From positions 1,364,001 through 1,428,000 of the forward strand of contig NZ_JAKUKA010000001.1 in NCBI RefSeq assembly GCF_023156195.1: a stretch of DNA of 64,000 nucleotides, written 5' to 3'. This DNA is from Chitinophaga sedimenti. Its GTDB lineage: Bacteria > Bacteroidota > Bacteroidia > Chitinophagales > Chitinophagaceae. Shown piece by piece: positions 1-8,902 of the stretch (positions within the stretch are counted from its first letter, which is position 1; the number at the start of each line of letters is the position of its first letter). Made by a program: the position numbers and the translations under genes. A model generated the notes under the pieces. That model was not told the origin of the DNA. It ran no database searches and saw only the letters and a list, made by a program, of their open reading frames with translations.

Positions 1-1
1 A

Positions 2-397
2 CTACACGATGCCTTAAACGTGCACAACCTGGCGATAGCCGACTACCTGCAGGCGCCCGTGATCCACGATGTAGCGGTGGGCGACAAGGGGATTACCGTT
101 ACTGCAACGGACAATTTCAAAGTGGCGGGTGTAGTGGTGAAATTATACGGTCGTAACGGCGTGCTGGTAGAAAGTGGAAAGGCGGTGCAACACGACGGTG
201 AAACGTGGTTATATGCACCTGGGAAGCAACAGCTGGACGGCTGCCGGATAGTAGTGTGTGTGAAAGACCTGCCGGGCAATGAAGCGGTGAAGGAAGTTAT
301 AATCAAGGGGGAAAGAGTGATATATCCGCCTGCTGTTAACACCGTCCTGGCGGGTGATGCGATGGAGGGAGAATATCCATTGCTCCTCAATGGGTAG
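2..397 (+). CDS. hypothetical protein, C-terminal part
   Basis: The reading frame is already open at the left edge of the window, so this is the C-terminal end of a longer gene. The visible 130 or so residues show alternating hydrophobic and polar positions, as in an all-beta, Ig-like domain: a hydrophobic strand ending in VVVKLYG, a strand near WLYAPGK, then IVVCVKD. I recognise no family. An extracellular or cell-surface beta-sandwich at the end of a larger enzyme is possible but only inferred. A long hairpin lies 146 bases downstream. Confidence 0.5.
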   Translation, partial: LHDALNVHNLAIADYLQAPVIHDVAVGDKGITVTATDNFKVAGVVVKLYGRNGVLVESGKAVQHDGETWLYAPGKQQLDGCRIVVCVKDLPGNEAVKEVIIKGERVIYPPAVNTVLAGDAMEGEYPLLLNG

Positions 398-542
398 CGC
401 ATCCGGTTGCTGCCTGTATTACCGTCGGAAGACGCTTTAAGGTCGGCACCGGAACAGGAGCATCACAAAAGGTAATGCATCCTGTAGTTAGTTCTTTGAC
501 ATATTGGATAAAACGCGGTATCTGCATTTCTTTATAAAGCAG

Positions 543-606
543 GAAGCCACTAGTCCTGTTCTCCGTGGCCCGGGCTATCGAGGGAGGACGGTGGCTTCTC
601 TTTTTG
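543..606 (+). terminator. long hairpin followed by a T-run
   Basis: GAAGCCAC (543-550) pairs with GTGGCTTC (591-598). An inner GTCCT/AGGAC pair at 553-557 and 585-589 extends the stem, and TCTTTTTGTT follows. The loop is long, about 28 bases, so it could also be a structured leader of the next small gene. The rest of 398-665 shows no gene. Confidence 0.5.
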
Positions 607-665
607 TTAAGCATCTTTATATAAATTTATTTTATTATATTTGTTGCTATGTAAATATTATCCCA

Positions 666-920
666 ATGCCGAATTGTTATCATTGTGCAACAAAAATCCC
701 AGCAGGTAAAGGCGCTAGAAAGGAAGTGTACGTTGGTCGCTCCAGGCCGAGTATTTTCGGAAAGCGATTTTGGTCCGGAAGACGAAGTTATTACAGCCAA
801 AGATGGGTTTGCGACGCATGCGCCAGACCTACTGTGAATGACTGGATAGTTATTGGACTCAAAGTAATTGGAGTGGCGCTGGTGGGTTTGTTCATTCTAG
901 GATTGATAAGCCGTAAGTGA
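666..920 (+). CDS. small zinc-ribbon protein with C-terminal membrane helix
   Basis: This 84-residue protein has two Cys pairs: CYHC near residue 4 and CDAC near residue 49. They are typical of a small zinc ribbon. A basic stretch rich in Arg and Lys lies between them, and one hydrophobic helix near the C-terminus (roughly residues 62-80) ends in a Lys. The frame is open further upstream, but the ATG at 666 places the first Cys pair right at the N-terminus and I prefer it. It is probably a tail-anchored membrane protein with a cytoplasmic zinc ribbon. The function is unknown, and the next gene converges on it. Confidence 0.6.
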   Translation: MPNCYHCATKIPAGKGARKEVYVGRSRPSIFGKRFWSGRRSYYSQRWVCDACARPTVNDWIVIGLKVIGVALVGLFILGLISRK

Positions 921-958
921 GCGAAGGATATTCCGAAAGCACACTGCGGAAGCTCAGA

Positions 959-1450
959 TTAATCGAACCGGGCTTTGAAATTATCCATCAATCCAATCAC
1001 TTTCTTCAAAATCACCATCTGCCCCAAATGATAATGCGTATGCTCAATAATCCCATGCAGGTTACGATAATAATTCCCATACTTCGCATCCGTAAAATCT
1101 TCAAATAACTTCTCCGCGGGCAACCGCTCAATAGCCGAAGCAAACAACTCCGCATCGCGGATGGCTTTATCCGCCAGGGCGCGCCATTCGGCTTCGGTTT
1201 CCAACGGGGGCAGCAGGAAGCTCTGTTTATCGTTGCCCATCAACGGCCCGCCCTGCAATACTTTCAGTACGGTATCAACATAATAATTCACGTGGTAGGT
1301 GAGCACCGCGATCGTGTTCAGGTCGCCTATTTTACGGGTGGCTTGTTCGAGGGTAACGTCCGACAAGACAGCTTGAAGGTTAACGCTGGTCCAGTTACCA
1401 CCGGTATGTACCTGGCGGAAGTGTTGGGCAATTTGTTCGGTGTGGGTCAT
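959..1450 (-). CDS. DinB-like four-helix protein
   Basis: This 163-residue protein resembles the DinB/YfiT-like superfamily of metal-binding four-helix bundles. His residues that could form the metal site lie in the helix containing LTYHVNYYVD and in the C-terminal HTHYHLGQM segment, where the family places them. The frame continues upstream, but the Met at 1450 (MTHTEQIAQ) starts at the usual place and the earlier part would overlap the divergent gene. Members act as thiol-dependent S-transferases or have no known role; no substrate can be read from this sequence. The ends of this gene and the small zinc-ribbon gene converge 38 bases apart. Confidence 0.75.
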   Translation of the reverse strand: MTHTEQIAQHFRQVHTGGNWTSVNLQAVLSDVTLEQATRKIGDLNTIAVLTYHVNYYVDTVLKVLQGGPLMGNDKQSFLLPPLETEAEWRALADKAIRDAELFASAIERLPAEKLFEDFTDAKYGNYYRNLHGIIEHTHYHLGQMVILKKVIGLMDNFKARFD

Positions 1451-1520
1451 GGCAGATATCAGTTGAAATGGAAGATAATCATAATGTCGCTTTTTTCTAT
1501 ATGCCCATGTTGACGCGTAA

Positions 1521-1528
1521 TAATTTTG
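1521..1528 (+). promoter_or_regulatory. TAnnTTTG promoter box
   Basis: TAATTTTG is a perfect match to the Bacteroidota -7 element (TAnnTTTG) and ends 21 bases before the ATG of the hemerythrin-like gene. I see no good TTG at the usual -33 distance. Confidence 0.5.
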
Positions 1529-1549
1529 CGACATCAAAACATTATCGCC

Positions 1550-2221
1550 ATGATGAACAGGTATAATATTTTTAATCAGATCCACAAAGGACTGCGCGTT
1601 GTATTGTTTGAAACCGCCACCCTCATTCAGCAATCAGATTTCCGCAGCAAAGCTGCATCAGCGGCTGCCATTGTAAAACTCCAGCAAACATTGGGTTATT
1701 TCGACGGACATGCCGAGCATGAACACGGTTATATTTTCCCGCTGATTAACAAAGTGAACCCTACGCTTGTAGCTGAATTCGACAGCGAACATGAAACAGA
1801 CGAAATGCTTGCGCGGCAGATGCGCGAGCTGGTAAGTTCCTGGTATAACGTGGAGGATGGCCCGCTCAGCTGGGAAATCGGGCGCACGATACTGGCTTCT
1901 TTTAATGAGTTTATTGCTTTTAATCTCACGCATATGAACAAGGAAGAACGGGTGCTGAACGAGGTATTATGGTCATATTACAGCGATCATGAACTGATGG
2001 CGGTAGAACAGGAGATCGTGGCGTCATTGCCGCCGGAACTGCTGTTCGAGGAAAGCCGGTTTATGATGCGTGGAGCGAACGATCCGGAGTTGTTGGGCTG
2101 GCTGGGCGGCATGAAAGCAAACGCCCCGGCGCAGGTGTACGAACTGTACCTCCGCATGCTCGACGAAGAAATTGCTCCTGCGCGTAGCCAGGCCCTTACC
2201 CGGGAACTGGCGACAGCATAG
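1550..2221 (+). CDS. hemerythrin HHE-like protein
   Basis: This protein of about 223 residues has His/Glu spacing like a hemerythrin/HHE four-helix bundle. It shows H-AEHEHGYIFPLI near residues 48-60, then FDSEHETDEML near 75-85, and a later NLTHMNKEERVL helix. Such domains bind a di-iron centre that senses or stores oxygen or NO. The ATG at 1550 is preferred because a TAATTTTG promoter box overlaps the earlier in-frame codons; a second ATG follows at 1553. It is divergent from the DinB-like gene and followed by a clear terminator. The C-terminal third is typical of Bacteroidota family members, but its role is unknown. Confidence 0.75.
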   Translation: MMNRYNIFNQIHKGLRVVLFETATLIQQSDFRSKAASAAAIVKLQQTLGYFDGHAEHEHGYIFPLINKVNPTLVAEFDSEHETDEMLARQMRELVSSWYNVEDGPLSWEIGRTILASFNEFIAFNLTHMNKEERVLNEVLWSYYSDHELMAVEQEIVASLPPELLFEESRFMMRGANDPELLGWLGGMKANAPAQVYELYLRMLDEEIAPARSQALTRELATA

Positions 2222-2248
2222 GGGTATGCTTTCCGTTTGAGAAGGAAG

Positions 2249-2278
2249 ACCGGCGCGCGGCAACAGGGCCGGTTTTTT
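2249..2278 (+). terminator. rho-independent terminator
   Basis: ACCGGC (2249-2254) pairs with GCCGGT (2268-2273) and runs straight into six T residues. It lies 28 bases after the hemerythrin-like stop codon. Confidence 0.75.
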
Positions 2279-2353
2279 GATTGCATCTGTGCATTTCAAT
2301 CACTAAATTTGACATTTCATACGTCCCTGACTACCACGTGCGGGAGCCCCGGT

Positions 2354-2361
2354 TAATTTTG
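2354..2361 (+). promoter_or_regulatory. TAnnTTTG promoter box of the AraC gene
   Basis: TAATTTTG is a perfect -7 element, 24 bases before the ATG at 2385. A second perfect copy, TAAATTTG, lies at 2304-2311, so the gene may have two promoters. Confidence 0.5.
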
Positions 2362-2384
2362 TATAGTCGTAAAGCTCACACTAC

Positions 2385-3245
2385 ATGAATTATCGCGAGT
2401 ACAGACCAACAGCTGCATTGTTGCCCTATATCGAGTGTTTCTGGACATATGGTGCGCCTGCAACGTCCGACCTGGAGAGTCAGCCGGTGAACTATTGTGT
2501 GCCCCTGGGTACCACGGAGCTCATCATCCACCTGGAAGAAAAGCCCAGCCACATCCTGAATCTTCATGGAGAAGGCTGGGGGAAGTCATATAATGCCTTT
2601 TTTACGGGGTTGTTCGACTATACGGACCTCTGGAAGGCCAGTCCGGGTTCCACGTTATTTGGGGTGCGGATGAAGCCGGAAGCGGTGGAACTGTTCTTCG
2701 GGTTGCCTGCAGCTAAACTGTTTAACCAGGTGACCGATGCGGATGCTATACTGCCGGTAACGCAAAAGCAATGGCTGCGACGGTTTTACGAGCACCGGGA
2801 CGCTGCGGCGCTGATCCGCGATATGGAGCCTTTTTTCCTGGGTAAAGTAGCGGATGCGGGAAATGAACGCAATTATGTGGTGGAAGGCTGCCGGTTGATC
2901 CGGAAGCAGGAAGGGGTTTCTATTGAGGATTTGAGCGCACAGCTGTACATCAGCCGCAGGCAGTTGGAAAGAAACTTTAAGCAGTCTATTGGCATCAGCC
3001 CGAAAAACTACCAGCAGATCATTCGTTTCAGGCGATTATATCAATACATCAGGAGCGCCGGCGGCAAACCGATCAAGTGGGCGGGATTAAGCTATCCACT
3101 CGGTTATTCCGACCAGGCGCATATGGTGCGTGATTGTAAGAAATTCAGCAGTTTAACACCGCTGCGGCTGGCGGCGCCGGACAACGGTGTTTTCCAGTCG
3201 CTGGAAGCGTCGGCAGCTGCCAAGCCTGCGCTTATTGTGCGTTAA
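2385..3245 (+). CDS. AraC family transcriptional regulator
   Basis: This 286-residue protein has an N-terminal sensing half of the kind often seen in Bacteroidota regulators (it opens with a YREYRP start and a CFWTYG motif). The C-terminal AraC-type double helix-turn-helix occupies about residues 180-270, with SIEDLSAQLYISRRQLERNFK as the first HTH and the LSYPLGYSDQAHMVRDCKKF segment as the second. The effector is unknown. Its last 14 bases overlap the end of the convergent zinc-ribbon gene. It stands alone after a terminator and has its own promoter boxes, so it is probably monocistronic. Confidence 0.88.
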   Translation: MNYREYRPTAALLPYIECFWTYGAPATSDLESQPVNYCVPLGTTELIIHLEEKPSHILNLHGEGWGKSYNAFFTGLFDYTDLWKASPGSTLFGVRMKPEAVELFFGLPAAKLFNQVTDADAILPVTQKQWLRRFYEHRDAAALIRDMEPFFLGKVADAGNERNYVVEGCRLIRKQEGVSIEDLSAQLYISRRQLERNFKQSIGISPKNYQQIIRFRRLYQYIRSAGGKPIKWAGLSYPLGYSDQAHMVRDCKKFSSLTPLRLAAPDNGVFQSLEASAAAKPALIVR

Positions 3246-4329
3246 ACAGGAATACCAGGCCGATAATCACCACCAGGGCCAGTAATATTGCCAGCGTCAC
3301 CTTCGTGGCGGATACCGGCTTTTTCCCATAAATACGACCGGTCTGCCCGTTAATCAGGAAGTGATATTGCTTCTTTTTATAAAAATAAGAGCAGATCCAG
3401 AGCGGTAGCAGCACGTGTTTGTACGTTTGCTGCGAATACCTGGTGCTTACGGACAGGTCGCGGTAGGTGTCGATGCGGCACAGGTCTGCACACGCGTTGT
3501 AGATCGCGTTTTTCATGATCTCTTCGGCACGTTCGTAGCCATCCGCCACGGGAATATCGTATACATCGGCCGCCCAGCCGGAAAGATAGCGGGCGTCGAA
3601 GTTTACCAGGGCTTCGAGCTGATAGGGAAAAATACTTTCATACTCGCGCTGCGACAATTCTGCCGCGCCGCCAATCAGGATATCATCAAAGAAGTAATTG
3701 TAATGGCCGCTACGGTAATGCCAGCGCGTTTTCTGTACGCTGCGGCTTTGTCGTTTACCTTCTGAATCCGTGTAGTATTCTGTATCCCAGTAATGTTCGC
3801 CGCCATAACCTTCCCAGCTGCTGTTGGTTTGCGCGTCGTACGTCCAGAAGGGGAGGTACATGCCGTGCAGGCTGTCCTGCCGCGCAAACTCCGTTAAATC
3901 ATTCGGGGCCCAAAATCCCTTACCCAGCCAGGTTTTAAAGATCGATACCGACTGTTGCCGCTCAATCTTAAAGGGAATAATGCCGGAGGGCTGGATGATG
4001 CGCGTTTTATACGCCACCGGGTTCACCACCTCAAAATTGCAGAAGGCGCAGATGAAGGTCGGCGTTTCGGAACTAAAGGCGGTTTGAGAGCCGCAACGGT
4101 TACACTTGTACACCAGTTGCTCCACCTCCACGGATGGATCTGCGGCGGCGGTCATTTGCCGGTGCAGGTCATTTTCCCGGATGTTATCAATGCCACTTTC
4201 GATGGCCACGCGGGTGCCACAATGTTCGCACTCCAGTTGCTGGTGTTTCGGGTTGTAATGCAGCTGCGCATTACAGCCCGGGCATGGGAACAACAGCAAT
4301 GGGTCTTTTTCTACAGGTAATTGTTCCAT
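3232..4329 (-). CDS. membrane-anchored double zinc-ribbon protein (YdjG-like)
   Basis: This 365-residue protein begins with two TFIIB-like zinc ribbons: CPGC (about 16-19) with CEHC (34-37), and CNRC (about 75-78) with CAFC (93-96). A large Tyr/Trp-rich middle region follows, and a single C-terminal transmembrane helix (about 340-362). Proteins of this architecture partner SPFH proteins, as in the PspA-linked ydjFGHI operon of Bacillus subtilis. Here it starts 12 bases after the SPFH gene stops, on the same strand, so the two are almost surely co-transcribed. I infer that it anchors or recruits the SPFH protein at the inner membrane. No enzymatic motif is visible. Confidence 0.8.
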   Translation of the reverse strand: MEQLPVEKDPLLLFPCPGCNAQLHYNPKHQQLECEHCGTRVAIESGIDNIRENDLHRQMTAAADPSVEVEQLVYKCNRCGSQTAFSSETPTFICAFCNFEVVNPVAYKTRIIQPSGIIPFKIERQQSVSIFKTWLGKGFWAPNDLTEFARQDSLHGMYLPFWTYDAQTNSSWEGYGGEHYWDTEYYTDSEGKRQSRSVQKTRWHYRSGHYNYFFDDILIGGAAELSQREYESIFPYQLEALVNFDARYLSGWAADVYDIPVADGYERAEEIMKNAIYNACADLCRIDTYRDLSVSTRYSQQTYKHVLLPLWICSYFYKKKQYHFLINGQTGRIYGKKPVSATKVTLAILLALVVIIGLVFLFNAQ

Positions 4330-4341
4330 TCGGGATCAGCC

Positions 4342-5337
4342 TTACAGCTTGCTTAATATTTCTGCTTTTTTCTGATTGAATTCTTCTTCGGTAAGCAATC
4401 CGGCCGATTTCAGTTCGCCCAGCTGTTTGAGCAGTTCGACCAGCTGCTGCTTATCGTCGGCCGCCGGCGCCGCGCCTGCATTCGCCGGGGCCTGTTGCTG
4501 CTGCAGCATGTTGGTGAGGATCATGCCCGCGCCTATGCCCGCTGTACCCGCGGCGCCCGGATTATCCGCCAGTTTCTCGATAGCGATACCGCCCTGCATC
4601 TGGTTAAACTTATTGAGATCGTTGCCAAGCATGTTGATCTGCGTGGTTTTATCCAGCATTTTCTCTACTTCTTCCGGCAGCGTCACATTCTCGATGTAGA
4701 ACTGGCCCAGCTCAATCCCCCAAACATCAAACTCCTTCTGGAACACGGGTTTCAGCTTTTCACCGATCTCGGTGAAGTTAGCGGCAAGGTCGAGTACGGA
4801 GATGCCTGTTTCGGCCAGCCCTTCCGCCAGCCTGCTGGTGATCGTGTTGCGCAATTGTTCGCTCACCGCATCGATGCGCACCCAGGGATGTGTGCCGGCA
4901 AAGCCCGCGATGAACTTCTTGGGATCGGTTACCCGCATGGTATAAGATCCAAAGGAGCGAAGACGTACCTGTTTAAACACCGGGTCGCGTACGATGATCG
5001 GGTTGGAGGTGCCCCATTTCAGGTTGGTGAAGAACTTCGTGCTCACGAAAAACACATCTACCTTAAAAGGCGAATTAAAGAGGTATTTCCAGCTTTTCAG
5101 CGTGGTGGTGATAGGCATGTTCTGGGTGTTCAGTTCATGCCGGCCGGGAATGTATACATCCCCAAACTCGCCTTCGTTCATGAGCACGGCCACCTGGCTT
5201 TCGCGCACGGTGAGCTGCGCGCCGTTCATGATCTTGTTCCCTTTGTCGGGGTATTTATAAATAACGGTATCGTTGGTATCGTCTACCCACTCAATGACCT
5301 CGATAAACTCGTTCTTGATAAAATCAAAAATTCCCAT
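4342..5337 (-). CDS. SPFH domain protein with C-terminal SHOCT domain (YdjI-like)
   Basis: This 331-residue protein starts with the MGIFDFIKNEFIEVIEW motif typical of the 'virion core'/YdjI branch of SPFH proteins. The SPFH (band 7) domain spans roughly residues 25-240. A Gln/Ala-rich linker containing QQQQ follows, and the last 30 residues form a SHOCT helix pair (LLTEEEFNQKKAEIL). SPFH proteins assemble into membrane-associated rings or scaffolds; SHOCT is an oligomerisation module. There is no N-terminal membrane helix, so recruitment through the zinc-ribbon partner encoded next is likely. A 14-bp palindrome lies in its promoter region. It is the first gene of a two-gene operon. Confidence 0.88.
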   Translation of the reverse strand: MGIFDFIKNEFIEVIEWVDDTNDTVIYKYPDKGNKIMNGAQLTVRESQVAVLMNEGEFGDVYIPGRHELNTQNMPITTTLKSWKYLFNSPFKVDVFFVSTKFFTNLKWGTSNPIIVRDPVFKQVRLRSFGSYTMRVTDPKKFIAGFAGTHPWVRIDAVSEQLRNTITSRLAEGLAETGISVLDLAANFTEIGEKLKPVFQKEFDVWGIELGQFYIENVTLPEEVEKMLDKTTQINMLGNDLNKFNQMQGGIAIEKLADNPGAAGTAGIGAGMILTNMLQQQQAPANAGAAPAADDKQQLVELLKQLGELKSAGLLTEEEFNQKKAEILSKL

Positions 5338-5372
5338 ATTGAATGTTTTAGCATGGATGATGGGGGTAATTT

Positions 5373-5386
5373 ACAATCAAATTTGA
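5373..5386. promoter_or_regulatory. 14-bp palindrome upstream of the SPFH operon
   Basis: AATCAAATTTGATT is a perfect palindrome, 36-49 bases upstream of the SPFH start codon. Its core, read on the minus strand as CAAATTTG, is one base off the TAnnTTTG promoter box. It could be an operator over the promoter; this is inference. Confidence 0.35.
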
Positions 5387-5472
5387 TTATTTCAGCTACA
5401 ATTGCCGGAAAAGAAAAGGAGGTCCTACCCACCCAAAATAAATATAGCGGCTTATAGTATTAACACGCTGAT

Positions 5473-5496
5473 AATGATTATATTTAGATAATCATT
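5473..5496. promoter_or_regulatory. 9-bp inverted repeat over the promoter box of the MBL-CHAT module
   Basis: AATGATTAT (5473-5481) and ATAATCATT (5488-5496) are perfect inverted repeats around a 6-base spacer. The dyad covers TATATTTA (5479-5486), a one-mismatch TAnnTTTG box, and ends 10 bases before the ATG at 5507. This is the geometry of a repressor operator. Confidence 0.5.
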
Positions 5497-5506
5497 GTGT
5501 TGCCTC

Positions 5507-6576
5507 ATGTACAAAGTCCATTTACTCCCCGCGGCTTTTGGTGATGCCATTTTAATAGAATACGGCGTTGCAGCAAATCCCAGCTATATTTTGATCGACG
5601 GCGGTCCTTACTATGCCTTTTACGATCTATGGAGCGCCCTTAAAAAAGTGGCTCCTGATCTTCGGGAACTGGAGTTGTTGGTCGTCACGCATATCGATAT
5701 CGACCATATCGATGGCATTGTGCGTTTACTGAACGTGGACCCGCAGCCGGTCGCTATCAAAGAAATATGGTTCAACGGCCGCGAGCAGCTGGGACTGTCC
5801 GCGCAGGAACTTGATCCCACGCACCTTGGGTCTTTACAGGGTGAATACCTGACCATATTGATGCGTCAAAATGGCTACCGCCAGAACGAACGGTTTTACG
5901 GTGGCCCTGTTTGTGTGCGCGATCATCACGCACCACCGGAAGTAACGCTCAATGGTGGTATGAAAATCACTTTGTTGTCACCCCACCTGACACAGCTGGC
6001 CGATCTGATCCCGGTGTGGGACGAGGAGCTGGCCGATAAAGATCCCGCGCAAATGCTCGGGGATGATTACAGGTATGAAACCACGTTATCCGGTCATGTA
6101 GAGGAATTGCAGGAGCTGGCGTTTAAACCGGATAAAAGTGCCGCCAACGCCAGCAGCATTGCCTTCCTGGCTACGTACGATTACACCACCTGCCTGTTCG
6201 CCGGCGATGCCCCGTCTCATATATTACTGAACACCATTGAACCTTTGCTTGATAAACGGGGCGACAAAAAGCTGGAAGTGAACGCCGGAAACTGGCGCAT
6301 CACGGCAGTAAAAAGAGCACGAAGGACAGCATTATGGAGAAGGTGGTGAGTAAACATATTCTCGTATCGTCGAATGGCGTGCGGTATAAACACCCGGAGG
6401 AGCCGGTGATCGCGAAACTGCTGAAACACAATGCGCCGGATATGGTGTTTCATTTCAATTACCGGACGAAGTTTAACGAGATGTGGGATGATGCGGACCT
6501 GAAGCGGGAGTATGCATATGAGACGAGGTACCCGGAAGATGGCGGGGAGGGGATTACGGTGGATCTGATGCAATAA
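5507..6576 (+). CDS. ComEC-like metallo-beta-lactamase-fold hydrolase (one frameshift)
   Basis: The repaired product is about 356 residues and has the motifs of the stand-alone ComEC/Rec2-type MBL fold. HIDIDH lies near residues 61-66 (the usual HxHxDH, with Asp for the second His as in ComEC-type enzymes), AGDA near 232, and HHGSKKST near 265. There is no signal peptide or membrane segment, so it is cytosolic. The frame is lost at about 6287; one added base turns the sequence into ...NAVKLAHHGSK and restores the final 100 residues. Such enzymes cleave phosphodiester or other bonds with two metal ions; the substrate here is unknown. The CHAT gene starts 22 bases downstream, so the two form one module. 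The ATG at 5507 follows the promoter dyad; an earlier in-frame TTG exists. Confidence 0.8.
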
Positions 6577-6598
6577 GTGATTACGTTAAATATATTTT

Positions 6599-8842
6599 AT
6601 GTTATCGGGCAAACTGAACGAAGTGATCGTTACCGGGTTGTTACATCATAACGACGCGCTGCAATGGCGGGCAGATCACCCTGAGCAGGTGGAGCAGCTG
6701 CGGTATATAGCTGCACAGCTGGAAGCGGGAGAGGGCAACGAGGATCTTCAGCAGATGGTGAACAATATCGTTACGTCTATCTGGGAGAATAATGGCGACT
6801 GGGCCACCAAGCAGCTGCTTTACTTCCCGGTGGAGCTGTATTTTAAGCATGGGATCGTGGCAGATTCAGGGAGCTACCCGGATGCCAATTTCAACTGGCG
6901 ACGGCTGGCGGATTATTTCCAGCGCAGCGAGCAGGCGAACAGTTATCGTCCTCACCGGTGGGATTTTGGTGACAGCGGGGCAACTGATGGGGATGAAGCT
7001 ACTGGTCCGGAGGGACTGCCTTCGGAACAAAGTGACCAGGAGAAAACCATTAACGCCTGGATCGAAGGATTGGAAGGCTCGCCGGTGTTGCAGGAGGATA
7101 AAGATTACGAGCTCTGTTTCCGGGTAGGCGATCCCGTTAAAGACAATCTTTTTCGGGACAAGAAACTGCTATCGACCTGGCCGAAATACCGGATGAGGGA
7201 TTGCTTACGGAATGGGTGGTTACTGCCGCCGATCCTGTACTTTTAGGCCAGTACTCCGCATTGGACCCGGTGAAAGTTTTGCCCGTGGCCGGCGCGGCAG
7301 GATTGGCCGTAAAGTTCGGGCTTTTGATCCCGCGCGAGGGCGACAGCGAAAAAGTAAGATTGTCCCTGAAGCCGCAACAGAAAGGCCGCATTCTGCTGAA
7401 TGTTTTGGTCTATACCTGCGCCACAGCCGGAAGAGAGTTGAGGGAGTTATATCGCCAGTTTGAAATTCAGCTGCAGGTGGGAGATGCGGTGCATGCACAC
7501 GATGCGGCTAACCTGGTACAAAACCAGGTCGTGCATGCCCCGGCCTCGCAGCAACATATACGCACCATGCACGAGTGGACCACGCCGCCCGGCGAATTGA
7601 ATATAACAGTGGTAAGCCCAACACAGGCCATGATCAGTGGTGATGCGGGCAACGATACGGTGGAAGAATTGGTGTCGTGGCATGGCGCGAGCCCAACGAT
7701 AGCAGGACCGCTGGCAAACATGATCACCTCGGCCGAGAAATTCCGCGCCACCTGGTATAAGGCATTAAACGACCTGCCGGACGTGGATTTCATGGACCGT
7801 TTAAACCGCCGCGAACATCAATACAACTGGGATAATTTCCAGTTCCGGGTGGATGATGCGCATGAAGCCACCTGGAAGCAGATGGCATCCAGTAGTGAAC
7901 TGCTCGATCTTGCTTACGATGCACACATCGTATACCAGGTGTTTTTCCCTCCGGCAGCCGTATCCGCGAAATTATGGATGCACTCACCCCGGACAAAAAA
8001 TCAAGATATCGTGGATGGCGGCAGTGGATGCCGGTTTCGCGCCGCATGTTCCCTGGGCGATGATGTATACGCAACCTCCCGCTGCTAACGAAGTGGATGG
8101 CAGCCTGTTTATGGGCCTGCGTTACCGGATCGGTTATACTTCGAGCAAAATATATGCGTCCAAAGCATTAGGTAAGCTGGACAAGGCCTTTAGCGCCAAC
8201 CTTTTTTATTGGGACGATCAGCCGGGTGATCCGGTGCATGACGAGGTGTTATGGCAGCAACAACAGTTCGGAGCACTCCTGGATAACAGGGTAAATGTGC
8301 CGGAGGCGGGAGACGCATCTCCCAAACAGGCGCTGGTGAGCATGCTCAATCAACCGGGTGTTACGCCGCTGGCCGTGATGTATCTCTATTGCCATTGCAG
8401 TGTCGGCGACGGCAATACACCGGTGTTGCGCTTCGGCGCCAAACCATCGCCTGACTACACCATAAGCCGAAGGGAGCTGGGCGGCAGCGCCTTTGCCGAC
8501 AAACCGCTGGTATTTGCGAACGCCTGCACCACCGCCGTGGCCGATCCTTATATGGCGAACGAACTGGCGGCCACTTTCTTCCGGCGCGATTGCCGGGCTT
8601 ACATTGGTACCGAGATCAAAATGCCGATCGTATTTGCCAGCCGCTTTGCATTTTTGTTTTTCAATTTCTTTTACAGGAAGATAGATCCGGATCCTATTGC
8701 GGGCGGCGAAGCTGTTGCACAGTCGCGGGTTTGGTTGTGGACGAATTACCGGAATATTGGTGGGTTGTTTTACAGTTATGTGAATCAGTACGACCTGTAT
8801 ATGGCAGATGAGGAGGAGGTAAAAGGGATGCGCCGCCGCTGA
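6599..8842 (+). CDS. CHAT-domain (caspase-like) protease protein (three frameshifts)
   Basis: The repaired product is about 748 residues. The C-terminal third has CHAT/caspase-like hallmarks: a VPWAMMY motif near residue 484 (CHAT proteins usually carry PWELLY here), a candidate catalytic His in YLYCHCS near 598, and a candidate Cys in VFANACTT near 642. The N-terminal half, about 450 residues, has no repeat or domain I recognise and may be a sensor or adaptor. The frame breaks in a T5 run at 7149-7153, a T5 run near 7942-7946 and a C4 run near 7986; repairing all three gives an uninterrupted protein. CHAT peptidases often act in prokaryotic conflict systems, where they cleave partner proteins once triggered. 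The MBL-fold gene just upstream is the likely partner. No signal peptide is visible. Confidence 0.72.
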
Positions 8843-8876
8843 CCGTTCGTCGACGATCCGCTACCGTCTATCGACG
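8843..8876 (+). promoter_or_regulatory. two 13-bp direct repeats with 21-bp period (putative LytTR site)
   Basis: CCGTTCGTCGACG (8843-8855) and CCGTCTATCGACG (8864-8876) match at 10 of 13 positions and start exactly 21 bases apart. This is two helix turns, the spacing known for LytTR response regulators such as AgrA. The second copy ends 26 bases before the promoter box of the LytS/LytTR pair, a suitable place for an activator. Auto-regulation is inferred. Confidence 0.5.
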
Positions 8877-8902
8877 CCAGCCAATTCCTGCCGTTATTCT
8901 GC

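Noticed and set aside
4495-5457. A 320-codon open frame on the plus strand
   Set aside because: It lies opposite the SPFH gene, which has clear domain support, and its own text matches nothing.
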